From: Planctomycetota bacterium
Lineage (GTDB): Bacteria; Planctomycetota; Phycisphaerae; UBA1845
Assembly: GCA_024276605.1 (NCBI GenBank)
Contig: JAJRWX010000036.1
Coordinates: 1 to 40,987, forward strand
Reading direction: 5' to 3'
Length of the DNA stretch: 40,987 nucleotides
A model generated the notes under the pieces. The model ran no database searches. It saw only the letters and a list, made by a program, of their open reading frames with translations, and had not been told where the DNA came from. Position numbers and translations under genes: made by a program. Positions 15,362 through 23,867 of this stretch are shown in pieces (position 1 is the stretch's first letter; each line of letters begins with the position of its first letter).

Positions 15362-17548
15362 ATGGAGGCCGGAATGAAGGTACGGTATTGCGCAATTATT
15401 ATCTTTGCGGTTATGAATGTTGGAGTTGCAAAAGTGCACGCGGAATGGCACTACTATTATAACGATGAAAGCAGGACATTGCAGCTTGATTCTTCTCGTG
15501 TGGCCGTGTTTCAATCTGCACAATTACGCGGCCTTACATCTGCGCTACCGAACTTGAAGTCATTTAGTATCGATGCGGAAGATGTCGATGCCCGGTCAAT
15601 ATCCGGATGGTATATGGTGACACCTCCAGCTGACTATCGGGGTATCAACGAACAAATCCCTGTGTTGTTGTCACAATTGGATGATTCCCCGGAAGTTGAT
15701 TTCGTTTCCCCGGTGTTTACGGGTGATTATGGCGGAGCTGTCATCATCACGCCTTACATTCATTTGAGATTTGATTCAAACGTTACGAAGGCTCAGGCGG
15801 AAGCGGTCATGGCGGCATCCGGCGCGGGAGAGATTATAGTTCGAAACTGGGGAAACATGCCGGGTGCCTATCGAATTCATAGTCTTGCTCGCAATGGTAC
15901 AGATGTGTTGAATGTTGCCAATAAGTTGGCACAAATGAAGATAGTGGATTTTGCCGTTCCGGATATGATGTTTACAGGCAAGGGATCTCTCGTTCCTAAT
16001 GATCCGTTGTACCCCTCTCAATGGGCACTAAATAATACAGGTCAATTTGGTGGCGTTGTAGATATGGACATGGACGCACCGGAAGCATGGAATACCACCA
16101 CAGGTGACCCATCCATAATCGTCGTTTCGATTGATACCGGCGTTCAGCAAGACCATCCAGACATCAATCAAATGGCAGGTGCGGATTTTACAGACGATGC
16201 ATCAACAGATGGCGGACCTGTCAACGAATTTGATAACCACGGGACAGCGGTGGCTGGTTGTGTCTCTGCCATCATAAATAACTCGATCGGGGTGGTGGGT
16301 ATAGCGCCCGATTGCACAGGGGCTTCAGCTCGCTCATTCATCGGCATCAATTCCAGTGGAAATTGGGATACCGTTGGATCATGGACTGTTGATGCGCTTG
16401 TTTGGGCAGAATCCATTGGCGCACGCGTGACTAACAACAGTAATTGTTATGGATTTCAAGATCCTGCGATTGAAGCAAAGTATGACCAGCTCAGGTTGGC
16501 GGGCATGGTTCACTTCGCCAGCTCTTGCAATAATGGTGCGAATACTATTAGTTATCCATCTAGTATTCCTTCGGTCAATGCGGTGGGAGCGTTAGCCCCT
16601 AATGGAGTTATTGCATCATTCAGCAATCGTGGTGTCGGTTTGGCTTTTTCCGCCCCTGGGCAATTGATCAGAACGACCGATCGCACCGGAGCTGATGGAT
16701 ATGTAGGGAATGATTATACATTCATAGACGGTACTTCCTTTGCTTCTCCATATGCTGCCGGTGTGGCTGCGTTGTTATTGTCATTAGACCCGTCCATGAC
16801 CGCATTGCAAGTCGAAACTCGATTGCAAGAGTCCGCCGTGGATGCTGGGGATCCAGGTTACGATACTACGTATGGTTGGGGACATATCAACGCAAATATG
16901 GCCGTTAACTTTGGCATTATTTCGCCTCTAATGCCGGCTATTTTTCCTGACAGTATAACGACGGACAGGTATCTACCATTTAGCCCAAATACAAACGGTT
17001 CGCTAGCGGTAGCTATCCGCGTTACGCGGGTTGATAATGCAGCTACGACACCCTGGTATGTGAGTTGTACACTTCAAGATGCAGGTGCGGACGGTAAACT
17101 TGGCGAATTAGTACCCACGGCAGAATTCTGCGTATGGACAGACTCCGTTATTCGTGTTCGTGGATGTGAGGTTGTTCCTGGTAACGAGTATTTGATTGAA
17201 GCTACGGCTGATGATGCTATTTTTTCAACACCCATATCTATTTTCACAACGGATCCTCAAATTGGTGCGAATCGACAGTTTGGAGATGTCGTCGGCAGCC
17301 TAGTGTCTGATGAATGGACGGCACCCGATGGTTTGGTTACGACTAACGATATCGTCGCGGTGGTGCAGAAATTCCAACTTAACCCAACAGCACCGCATCT
17401 ATCGCGTGTGGATAATGACGGCAAGGCGCCCAACGGTATTGTCGCCAGTAATGACATCCTACGTGGGGTCGTCGCTTTCGCCGGCGGCGATTTCGGCTTT
17501 GGTGTTACGGATTGCCTAACCGGAACGTGTGTGCCGAGTTGCCCGTGA
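15362..17548 (+). CDS. Secreted subtilisin-like serine protease (S8) with dockerin-like C-terminus
   Basis: This is a 728-residue exported protease. GAGAGGAG precedes the ATG at 15362; an ATG at 15374 is also possible. A signal peptide ends KVHA before EWHYYYND. A propeptide region of about 200 residues follows, then the S8 catalytic domain. Its triad is Asp258 in SIDTGVQQDHPD, His293 in DNHGTAVAG and Ser459 in DGTSFASPYAAG, with an oxyanion Asn in the SSCNNG stretch. The last 190 residues, from about TDRYLPFSPNTNGS to CVPSCP, repeat the C-terminal module of the large protein just upstream at roughly 70 percent identity by eye. The module has two dockerin-like loops and is probably for surface attachment or complex assembly. 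The target substrate is unknown. Confidence 0.92.
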   Translation: MEAGMKVRYCAIIIFAVMNVGVAKVHAEWHYYYNDESRTLQLDSSRVAVFQSAQLRGLTSALPNLKSFSIDAEDVDARSISGWYMVTPPADYRGINEQIPVLLSQLDDSPEVDFVSPVFTGDYGGAVIITPYIHLRFDSNVTKAQAEAVMAASGAGEIIVRNWGNMPGAYRIHSLARNGTDVLNVANKLAQMKIVDFAVPDMMFTGKGSLVPNDPLYPSQWALNNTGQFGGVVDMDMDAPEAWNTTTGDPSIIVVSIDTGVQQDHPDINQMAGADFTDDASTDGGPVNEFDNHGTAVAGCVSAIINNSIGVVGIAPDCTGASARSFIGINSSGNWDTVGSWTVDALVWAESIGARVTNNSNCYGFQDPAIEAKYDQLRLAGMVHFASSCNNGANTISYPSSIPSVNAVGALAPNGVIASFSNRGVGLAFSAPGQLIRTTDRTGADGYVGNDYTFIDGTSFASPYAAGVAALLLSLDPSMTALQVETRLQESAVDAGDPGYDTTYGWGHINANMAVNFGIISPLMPAIFPDSITTDRYLPFSPNTNGSLAVAIRVTRVDNAATTPWYVSCTLQDAGADGKLGELVPTAEFCVWTDSVIRVRGCEVVPGNEYLIEATADDAIFSTPISIFTTDPQIGANRQFGDVVGSLVSDEWTAPDGLVTTNDIVAVVQKFQLNPTAPHLSRVDNDGKAPNGIVASNDILRGVVAFAGGDFGFGVTDCLTGTCVPSCP

Positions 17549-17645
17549 GGATTATGAAAAATGAGTTGAGGCAATAGCCGGGATCATAGCACGGAACATC
17601 CTTCCCCCACCCTATGCCAGTAGGCAAAGGATGGGGCACACGCCG
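17549..17645 (+). repeat. Conserved 3' tail with REP-like hairpin, copy 2
   Basis: This is an exact match by eye to 15001-15097, directly after the stop codon of the protease. Identity ends at about CACACGC. The hairpin part at about 17597-17637 might also act as a weak terminator or mRNA-stabilising end; there is no T-run. Confidence 0.85.
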
Positions 17646-17831
17646 CATGGCGCCAGCCTGCGGACCGGATGAGTCAACATAGCCACATGCGCCCACTGCC
17701 GGTACGTCACCAGGCTTGCGCCAGGTGCTCTGACAGGACTCGCCGCAGATACTATCACGGCCCGTTGATCCAATGCTTCCACGACACAGTCGGTTAGACG
17801 CGATAGTCCAGCCTGCTACAATGATTTGGCT

Positions 17832-18986
17832 ATGCCAAGGAAAAAAGGAAAAGTGGTTGTCGCCATGAGCGGCGGTGTGGATTCCAGTGTCGCCGCCTGC
17901 CTGTTGATTGAGCAGGGGTACGAAGTGATTGGTCTATTCATGCGGCATGGTGTGGCACAGGAGCAGTCAGCCCAAACCTGCAACACTAGCTTAGAGATTG
18001 CACCGCGAACCCATCAGGGCTGTTGCAGCGCACAAGACGCCGGAGATGCTCGATTTGTTGCCGGCATGTTAGACATTCCTTTTTTCTCACTCAATTTTGA
18101 ACACGATTTCGATGAGTTGATAGATTACTTCGCCGATCAGTACGCCCAAGGCCGAACCCCCAACCCGTGCATTATCTGCAACGATCGACTCAAGTTTGGG
18201 CGCATCGTTGAATACGCCGACGCCGTCGGAGCGGATTATCTGGCTACGGGCCATTACGCCCAAATAGGATCGCGTCATGATAGACCCGCGCTGATGCGTG
18301 GTGTGGACTGCGACAAGGACCAATCCTACGTACTGTTTGGCCTATCGCGTGATGTGTTGGATCGTGTGCTCTTTCCCATCGGCCAATATACCAAGCCTGA
18401 AATTCGCGCGATGGCTGCCAAGTATAACCTGCCTAATCGTGACAAGCCTGACTCCGTGGAAATCTGTTTTGTGCCCGATCGCGATTATGCCCGTATTGTG
18501 CAGCAGCGTCGGCCTGACGCCTTCGTGCCCGGCCAAGTGGTGGATGATGAAGGAAACGTCCTAGGTCAACATAACGGCATTGGCCATTACACCATAGGCC
18601 AGCGCCGTGGGTTAGGCATCGCCGCTGCGAATCCCATTTATATTAATCAGATCAACGTCAGCGAAAATACCGTAACCGTAGGCGAAGCTGATTCTTTGCT
18701 CTACACAGGGCTGATAGCCAAACGCGTGAGCTATCTGGTCGATCATCCCGGCCCATCGTTTCGCGCTGCTGTGCAAATTCGCTACCTGCATCGCGCTGCT
18801 CCCGCTACCCTGCAAGTAAACAGTCAAGGCGAAGTTGAGGTCCAATTCGATGAGCCGCAACGGGCTATCACGCCCGGACAAGCCTGCGTATTTTATGAGG
18901 GTGAAGTGGTCATCGGTGGCGGTTGGATAGAATGCGCTCTGCGCAAAAATAAAGCGCCCCAACCGGCTGAGCCAATCCTTGACTAG
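17832..18986 (+). CDS. mnmA: tRNA-specific 2-thiouridylase MnmA
   Basis: MnmA puts sulfur on uridine 34 of Lys, Glu and Gln tRNAs in the cytoplasm. The 384-residue product has the PP-loop AMSGGVDSSVAACLL at the N-terminus, which binds ATP. It also has the conserved NPCIICNDRLKFG with the first catalytic Cys, TGHYAQ, DKDQSYVLF, DSVEICFVPD with the second catalytic Cys, and GQRRGLGIA. The C-terminal beta-barrel ends with the GQACVFYEGEVVIGGGWI stretch. The ATG at 17832 is used because the protein starts MPRKKGKVVVAMSGG, as in homologues; a TTG six bases earlier is less likely. The gene faces dnaA, with 48 bases between their ends. Confidence 0.96.
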   Translation: MPRKKGKVVVAMSGGVDSSVAACLLIEQGYEVIGLFMRHGVAQEQSAQTCNTSLEIAPRTHQGCCSAQDAGDARFVAGMLDIPFFSLNFEHDFDELIDYFADQYAQGRTPNPCIICNDRLKFGRIVEYADAVGADYLATGHYAQIGSRHDRPALMRGVDCDKDQSYVLFGLSRDVLDRVLFPIGQYTKPEIRAMAAKYNLPNRDKPDSVEICFVPDRDYARIVQQRRPDAFVPGQVVDDEGNVLGQHNGIGHYTIGQRRGLGIAAANPIYINQINVSENTVTVGEADSLLYTGLIAKRVSYLVDHPGPSFRAAVQIRYLHRAAPATLQVNSQGEVEVQFDEPQRAITPGQACVFYEGEVVIGGGWIECALRKNKAPQPAEPILD

Positions 18987-19003
18987 CCGGGTAAGGCGCT
19001 TCT

Positions 19004-19029
19004 CGTGTCTCACTTCCGTGTGGGACATG
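19004..19029. terminator. Possible bidirectional terminator between mnmA and dnaA
   Basis: CGTGTCTCAC at 19004-19013 can pair with GTGGGACATG at 19020-19029 around a TTCCGT loop, counting two G-T pairs. It sits between two convergent genes. No T-run follows on either side, so the call is weak. A second small hairpin, GGCGCT/AGCGCC, overlaps the dnaA stop codon at 19031-19046. Confidence 0.35.
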
Positions 19030-19034
19030 CGGCG

Positions 19035-20486
19035 CTAGGCAGCGCCGGCAACAGATAGTTCCTTATCTGCGGGAACCAATCCCAATTGTTCTTCCAATTC
19101 TTCAACCAATACAGCCAAGTTTTGCTCTCGTTGACCGGCGGGTGTCATCCAGCGGGCCGGCTCATTGGTTTGTATGATTTTACCAATCCGCCGACAGGCA
19201 AGAATAACGGTAGAATGATTTTTATTGCCCATGTATCGACCGATCTCCGGGAAACTCATTCCCGTATGCTTGCGGGCTAGATACATCGCGATACCACGCG
19301 CCAGGGCAATCGTGCGTGATTTTCTCGACGTATGCAAATCGGCTGGGGTTAAACCAAAAAAGATGGCGACGACGGTTTCAATGTCTGAAAGTACCACGAC
19401 CGGCGCCGTCTGACGTACCAGATCACGCATGGCACGTTCGGCTAATGAAACCGTGATAGACTGTTCGGTTACCTGGGCTTGGGCGACAACCTTTAGCAAA
19501 GCGCCTTCCAACTCACGGATATTGGCACGGAAGTTTTCCGCAATGTGCATGATCACCGCATCACTAATATCGACCTGCATCTGTGACGCACGACGACGCA
19601 ATACTTCCGCCCGCACAGCCACATCAGGCGAGTCAATGCGAACGACCATGCCCGATAGGAAGCGACTCACCAAAGATTCGGAAAAGTGCCCGATCATTTT
19701 CGGGTGGGCATCCGAGGCTAAGACGATCTGCTTACCTGCTGCGTCGATCGATTTGAAGGTGTTGAGAAACTCCTCCTGTGTGCCGCGCTTGTTCGCGAAG
19801 AAATGCACATCGTCAATAATCAACACATCCAGCTTACGGTATTGCTTACGGAACGCGTCCTCCTCATGGGCACGCACGGAGTAAACGAAATCATTCGTAA
19901 ACTCCTCGCCGGACACGTAACGCCAATTCAATTGTGGTGAATGCGCGCTGAGGTGATTGCAGATGCCTTGCAACAAATGCGTCTTCCCCAAACCGCATCC
20001 ACCATGAATAAACAAGGGGTTGTACGTTTTACCCGGCGCTTCCGCCACGGCCACTGCCGCGGCATGCGCCATGCGATTCGAAGTGCCAACCACAAAAGTG
20101 GATAGCTGACCTTTCAACTGCGGCATAGCCATCGACCGTGCTTCAGGCCGCGGTTGTCTGGCTAGACGCTCGGGGTTGTGGGTGACAAAATCCAATTGGC
20201 GGTCGGGTTGCTTCTTTCGAAGATCCTTCGCCAACAGTGGATCAATCGCGAAGCTCAGGGTATACTTGTTCCCCGTGACCTCCTCGATGGCCTCCAAAAT
20301 AGTGTCAGAGAAATGTCGCTCAATCCAATCACTAATGAAATGATTGGGAGCATTCACGCGACAGTACTGATCAGTGAACAAAAACCTTGTGGCATTTTTG
20401 AACCAAACATTGAATCTTTGCGATCCAATCCTCTCAGCAATACGTGCTTCTACTTGCGAAACGGCATCAGTAGCGCAAACAGTCAC
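19035..20486 (-). CDS. dnaA: Chromosomal replication initiator protein DnaA
   Basis: DnaA binds origin boxes and opens the DNA duplex at the start of replication. The 483-residue product has the N-terminal helicase-loading domain, with WFKNATRFLF and the stretch NAPNHFISDWIERHF. After a variable linker comes the AAA+ core with Walker A GGCGLGKTHLL (about residue 160-170), Walker B VLIIDDVHFF and a sensor region SLVSRFLSGMVV. The C-terminal DNA-binding domain has ARGIAMYLARKHTGMSFPEI and NKNHSTVI. The start is GTG with a very good AAAGGAGGT ribosome site five bases upstream. No dnaN or recF neighbours are seen; the context mnmA-dnaA is unusual but such scattering is common in planctomycetes. 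Confidence 0.97.
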   Translation of the reverse strand: MTVCATDAVSQVEARIAERIGSQRFNVWFKNATRFLFTDQYCRVNAPNHFISDWIERHFSDTILEAIEEVTGNKYTLSFAIDPLLAKDLRKKQPDRQLDFVTHNPERLARQPRPEARSMAMPQLKGQLSTFVVGTSNRMAHAAAVAVAEAPGKTYNPLFIHGGCGLGKTHLLQGICNHLSAHSPQLNWRYVSGEEFTNDFVYSVRAHEEDAFRKQYRKLDVLIIDDVHFFANKRGTQEEFLNTFKSIDAAGKQIVLASDAHPKMIGHFSESLVSRFLSGMVVRIDSPDVAVRAEVLRRRASQMQVDISDAVIMHIAENFRANIRELEGALLKVVAQAQVTEQSITVSLAERAMRDLVRQTAPVVVLSDIETVVAIFFGLTPADLHTSRKSRTIALARGIAMYLARKHTGMSFPEIGRYMGNKNHSTVILACRRIGKIIQTNEPARWMTPAGQREQNLAVLVEELEEQLGLVPADKELSVAGAA

Positions 20487-20820
20487 CGCGACCTCCTTTT
20501 GAAAAGTAGGACAAAGCTAACATTAGTATGTAAATCTACGAGTCTTCAACAAACGTGCAGGTCAAATTTGGTCCGACGCTTCGTGACCGATTTTGCCGCC
20601 GAACTACGTGGTCCCTTGCCTTCCACTGACGATCAATTTAGCAACTACGCGCGGCAACGTCAACAGTTTTTATTGACTCGATGGCACGCTGACGCTGCGG
20701 TGTTATCTATCACAAGGACTTAGCGTAAAAAAAAAATCTTTGCCCACGAATTCATCCACATCGACGTGGCATCTTTGTGGATAAAAGAGCAAAAGTTAGA
20801 CCGATTTTTCCAATAAATTC
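20487..20820. other. Candidate replication origin region upstream of dnaA
   Basis: The 334-base spacer between dnaA and the GNAT gene has a perfect DnaA box TGTGGATAA at 20776-20784 (TTATCCACA on the other strand) and a one-mismatch box TCATCCACA at about 20752-20760, about 15 bases away. An A-run of ten lies near 20727-20736 beside them. Two clear boxes are few for an origin. They could instead be the autoregulatory sites of dnaA. Confidence 0.4.
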
Positions 20821-21774
20821 CTAATAATGTAGAGGTGCTGAAGTAGCAATCCACGCTTGGCGTATCAAAGCCTGTTCAAAACCCCAACGATCATACATTT
20901 TTCGCGCTGGTAGGTTGCGCTCATCCACCGCGAGTGTCACTAGCCTGTCACCTGATGCCCGCGATGTATCAAAAACGCGACAAAGTAGCGCATCTGACAC
21001 ACCTCGACCTCTAGCATGTTTGGCGACGCCAACATAGACAATTTCGACAGCGGGCTGAAACTCTATCTTGTTTACCAAAATTACCCCGGCTGGTCCATCT
21101 GATGTTAAGGCAACCCACCAGCGAGATGGGCTGAATACCCCCGTCACACGGTGGTCCGCCAGCACCGCTTTTGTGGGGCGTAGCCCGCTCAGTTCCCTAC
21201 AATCAAGTGTTTCCGCATAAGTAGCTTGTAATGCTTGGCTGAATAAATCCTCTTGACTTTCATCATACGGGATCCACGTCAATGGCTGCGTACAAGGAAA
21301 AGATACAGTAGGACGGGAAACGTCGCGCGTGAGATAAATTAAATTGGTAAGATAGGTGAATGTGCTCAGATTGAGAATGTCGATTTCGAAGGGTAAATAC
21401 GGGTCAACCAAAACCTCCAGTAGCTCAATGGACAAAGTGTTGGCCCTGTCCGCCAGACTATTCAAACAGGCCGCAGCAGCATCCCTCCGTCCCGCGGCAT
21501 GTTGGTTATCCACCCCGAAATGGACCAATCCCGCGCCACCAGGTGACTTAATGACCACAGCAGCAGCAACCAATCGGTTACTTTGGTGGCAGCCGCAGAG
21601 AGAAAAATCGGCGTCTGGCCGACGCTGATGCTTGGCAAGCAAATCAGTGACTTTCGGGCTTGGCTCCCCGCCGGTGGGCCGGTTATCACCTAGTGCCATG
21701 TGCAGACCAAGCATGAAATCAGGGTGGTCTTCACACAATAGATCCGCTGATACAGCTCGTGAGATAGGTTTCAT
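20821..21774 (-). CDS. GNAT-family N-acetyltransferase, tandem-domain type
   Basis: The C-terminal 150 residues have the GNAT acetyl-CoA-binding motif VYVGVAKHARGRGVSDALL and the following DRLVTLAVDERNLPARKMYDRWGFE stretch (given here in pieces: LAVDERN, ARKMYDRWGF). The N-terminal half also has acetyltransferase-like strands, with FGVDNQHAAGRRDAAAACL recalling a degraded acetyl-CoA motif, so the overall layout resembles tandem-GNAT proteins such as mycothiol synthase. The 317-residue length fits. The acceptor is unknown. No ribosome site is obvious before the ATG. It is separated from dnaA by the candidate origin region. Confidence 0.75.
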   Translation of the reverse strand: MKPISRAVSADLLCEDHPDFMLGLHMALGDNRPTGGEPSPKVTDLLAKHQRRPDADFSLCGCHQSNRLVAAAVVIKSPGGAGLVHFGVDNQHAAGRRDAAAACLNSLADRANTLSIELLEVLVDPYLPFEIDILNLSTFTYLTNLIYLTRDVSRPTVSFPCTQPLTWIPYDESQEDLFSQALQATYAETLDCRELSGLRPTKAVLADHRVTGVFSPSRWWVALTSDGPAGVILVNKIEFQPAVEIVYVGVAKHARGRGVSDALLCRVFDTSRASGDRLVTLAVDERNLPARKMYDRWGFEQALIRQAWIATSAPLHY

Positions 21775-21962
21775 TCGTGTTCACAACCAGCCAACAAGTG
21801 GATTTCGAGTTTTTTGCCAGATGTGATGTTAACGCCGATCGAGGACGACTCCAACTTTCACGATAGCATAGAACGGGTATGGCTGGGATGTGGTGAGGGA
21901 TTGTGGCTTTGGATTGAGATAAGGCCGTCATGCCTGTCCAGGCCTTGGTTCCCACGCATACT

Positions 21963-22045
21963 GTCGTTCCCGCGTTGGTGGGAACCCAGTTTCGTGCTGT
22001 ACATACGCTGGGCCACTGTTGGATTATCGCTTTCGCGAGAATGAT
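21963..22045 (+). repeat. Palindromic 81 bp repeat, copy 2
   Basis: It starts GTCGTTCCCGCGTTGGTGGG and ends CGCTTTCGCGAGAATGAT, with the shared centre CGCTGGGCCACTGTTGGAT. It matches 9385-9465 over its full length with scattered changes. The rest of 21775-22052 shows no gene. Confidence 0.7.
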
Positions 22046-22052
22046 GGAGTGG

Positions 22053-22493
22053 CTACGTGAGTGGCATGGAAGTTGTTGGTCGCGATGCGTCATCCATAGC
22101 CGCGCGATCTGCGTCTATTTCGTCGAGTAAGGCGACGAGCACGCGATGATCGCAGGGTTTGGTGCAGAAAAAATCAGCCCCGGCGTAGTCAGCCATCTGT
22201 TCAATATAATCGCGCGTCAAACGATCTGTCGTGTCAGTCATCATGACGATCATCGCATCTGCGTTCCGCCAACAACGTCGCACATAGGTGCATACTTCAA
22301 ACGCATCAATGTCTGACAGGTTCATATCGAGGATCAATGCGTGGCAGGTGTTGATCTCACCGTGCAAGATGGCATCTTCCCCGAGCGTAAATGCATCTAC
22401 CTCATACCCTGCGTCTTTGAGTTGCTCGCAAAGATGAGTGCGACGTATGCGGTCAGTGTCCGCGACCACAACGCGATATCCTAGCGCGTCCAT
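22053..22493 (-). CDS. Single-domain response regulator (receiver)
   Basis: This 146-residue protein is a CheY-like receiver with no output domain. The acidic pocket is present: Asp12 and Asp14 near the N-terminus, the phospho-acceptor Asp56 in LILDMNL, Thr86 and the conserved Lys112 in CTKPCD. The ATG at 22493 is preferred since a strong GAGGGGGAG ribosome site lies just before it; an in-frame start 30 codons upstream would put extra residues before the receiver fold. No histidine kinase is nearby, so the partner is unknown. The last 25 residues extend past the receiver fold. Confidence 0.85.
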   Translation of the reverse strand: MDALGYRVVVADTDRIRRTHLCEQLKDAGYEVDAFTLGEDAILHGEINTCHALILDMNLSDIDAFEVCTYVRRCWRNADAMIVMMTDTTDRLTRDYIEQMADYAGADFFCTKPCDHRVLVALLDEIDADRAAMDDASRPTTSMPLT

Positions 22494-22731
22494 AACTCCC
22501 CCTCTCCCCCCATACAAATGGTCAGACACGCAGATATGATCTATGACCGTGTCTGATCCCTCCAGCGGAAGTGTAGAATACACAGCTTCGATGGACCAAC
22601 CATCAACCTACACGGCATTTGTGTCCGGTATTTTCCACGTTACGCAAGCATGAAGGGCAATCTGCTTGTACAATAAGTCCGTCTCCGGCGTCCATACTCC
22701 GCGTTATTGTTATCTAAGAAGGAGCCTATAA

Positions 22732-23229
22732 ATGCGTAAACCTGTTATTAGAGTTATGGGTGGGTCAAAAGCGACGCCATCGGTGGCTGCGATGGCTTTT
22801 GAGCTTGGTCGACTCATTGCTGAACGCGGTTGGATACTACTCAACGGTGGACGTCATCTCGGCGTCATGTCGGCCTCGGCGAAAGGGGCCAGGCAAGCCG
22901 GCGGGATGGTGATTGGTATATTGCCGGATAAATCCTCAGCGAAGGCCTCTCCCGATCTGGATATTGCCATTATGACGGGGATGGGGGAAGCCAGAAATGT
23001 CATTAACGTCCTTTCGTCCGATGTCGTGATCGCCTGTCCGGGAAAGTTGGGCACGCGTTCGGAGGTTAATTTTGCGCTCAATGCAAAAAGAAACGTGATC
23101 CTCCTGCAATTCGATATGGGAGACGCGTACGACCATTACCAGCGGCGAGGCTTGTTGCACTATACCGACTCGCCGGAGGAAGCTGTCGAATTGACGGCGG
23201 ACCTATTGTGTGATCGTGATGGCACTTAG
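22732..23229 (+). CDS. SLOG/LOG-like Rossmann protein (TIGR00725-like)
   Basis: The 165-residue product has the nucleotide-binding pattern of the TIGR00725 branch of the LOG/SLOG superfamily: VMGGSKA at the N-terminus, LNGGRHLGVMSASAKGAR, GMVIGILPD, TGMGEARNVINVLSSDVVIA, and PGKLGTRSEVNFAL where the usual PGGxGT motif stands. True LOG enzymes release cytokinin-like bases from nucleotides. Here PGKLGT replaces the classic PGGYGT, so activity is uncertain. AAGGAG precedes the ATG by eight bases. It stands alone between divergent or convergent neighbours. Confidence 0.78.
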   Translation: MRKPVIRVMGGSKATPSVAAMAFELGRLIAERGWILLNGGRHLGVMSASAKGARQAGGMVIGILPDKSSAKASPDLDIAIMTGMGEARNVINVLSSDVVIACPGKLGTRSEVNFALNAKRNVILLQFDMGDAYDHYQRRGLLHYTDSPEEAVELTADLLCDRDGT

Positions 23230-23257
23230 GGCTGGAGCAAGGTCTATTTGTTTATCA

Positions 23258-23611
23258 CTAACCGCGATATTCGCAGCGGGCGTTACACGTCTCAGCTATG
23301 TTGATTTGCACGAGGATGGGCAGCGTCGGCTTTAGTTGGATCCAAATCCAGCGTGCTAGAATTTCCGAGGTAGGGTTTTCCAAACCTTGAATATCGTTGA
23401 GATAGTGATGGTCAAGACGATCGTATATAGGTGAGAAAAGACGCTTGACCTGGGCAAAATCGATGAGCCAACCTTTCTGCGGATCGATCTTACCCTCACA
23501 AATAAGTTCCACCTGAAAACTGTGGCCATGGAGACGGGTACATTTGTGACCTTCGCCGGCGTTGGGCAATCGGTGAGCGGCTTCAAAGGTGAATCGGCGC
23601 ACGATGCGCAT
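23258..23611 (-). CDS. queD: 6-carboxytetrahydropterin synthase QueD
   Basis: QueD turns dihydroneopterin triphosphate into 6-carboxytetrahydropterin, a first step toward queuosine and other deazapurines. The 117-residue product has the zinc ligands His13 in FEAAHRLP and His28 and His30 in RLHGHSF, the catalytic Cys24 in KCTRLHGH, the DHHYLND stretch at 67-73 and the NPTSE motif. The ATG at 23611 begins just where the family begins; in-frame starts further upstream would add up to 63 residues that run into a repeat at 23782-23830 and look non-coding. The ribosome site is weak. No queC, queE or queF is seen nearby. Confidence 0.9.
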   Translation of the reverse strand: MRIVRRFTFEAAHRLPNAGEGHKCTRLHGHSFQVELICEGKIDPQKGWLIDFAQVKRLFSPIYDRLDHHYLNDIQGLENPTSEILARWIWIQLKPTLPILVQINIAETCNARCEYRG

Positions 23612-23867
23612 GGTATCACCCGGTAGTGGGGCGGCGCGTGCGGTTGCGGGTTTGTCCGACGAATCCGTATTGCCTGAGTGTGGAATCACGTTGTTGCTCG
23701 AAACCATGTTGCCTAGTGCCTTATCGCATCTGGCATTCATGGTTGGCATGGATCCCGATGGACACCGAGATTTACCCATGTCTGGAGTTACGAAAGACAC
23801 GGGTAAGCTTTCGCTTACTCATGCCACCCATCAGATGCTTAAAGCCTGAACACGAACGGGTCGCGTG
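23612..23867. repeat. Spacer with GGGTGGCATG hairpin repeat, copy 2 (23782-23830)
   Basis: On the minus strand, 23830-23782 reads TGGGTGGCATGAGTAAGCG, then GCTTACCCGTGTCTTTCG and AACTCCA. It is a close copy of 9171-9217 in opposite orientation. The bases that follow (to about 23741) also keep part of the CATCGGG sequence seen near 9320. No gene is supported in this spacer. Confidence 0.65.

Noticed and set aside
20178-20723. Plus-strand 181-codon frame overlapping dnaA and its upstream spacer
   Set aside because: It lies opposite the well-supported dnaA gene, has no ribosome site and no recognisable features.
23612-23800. N-terminal extension of queD by 63 residues
   Set aside because: It crosses a dispersed repeat and adds low-complexity sequence before a complete QueD fold.
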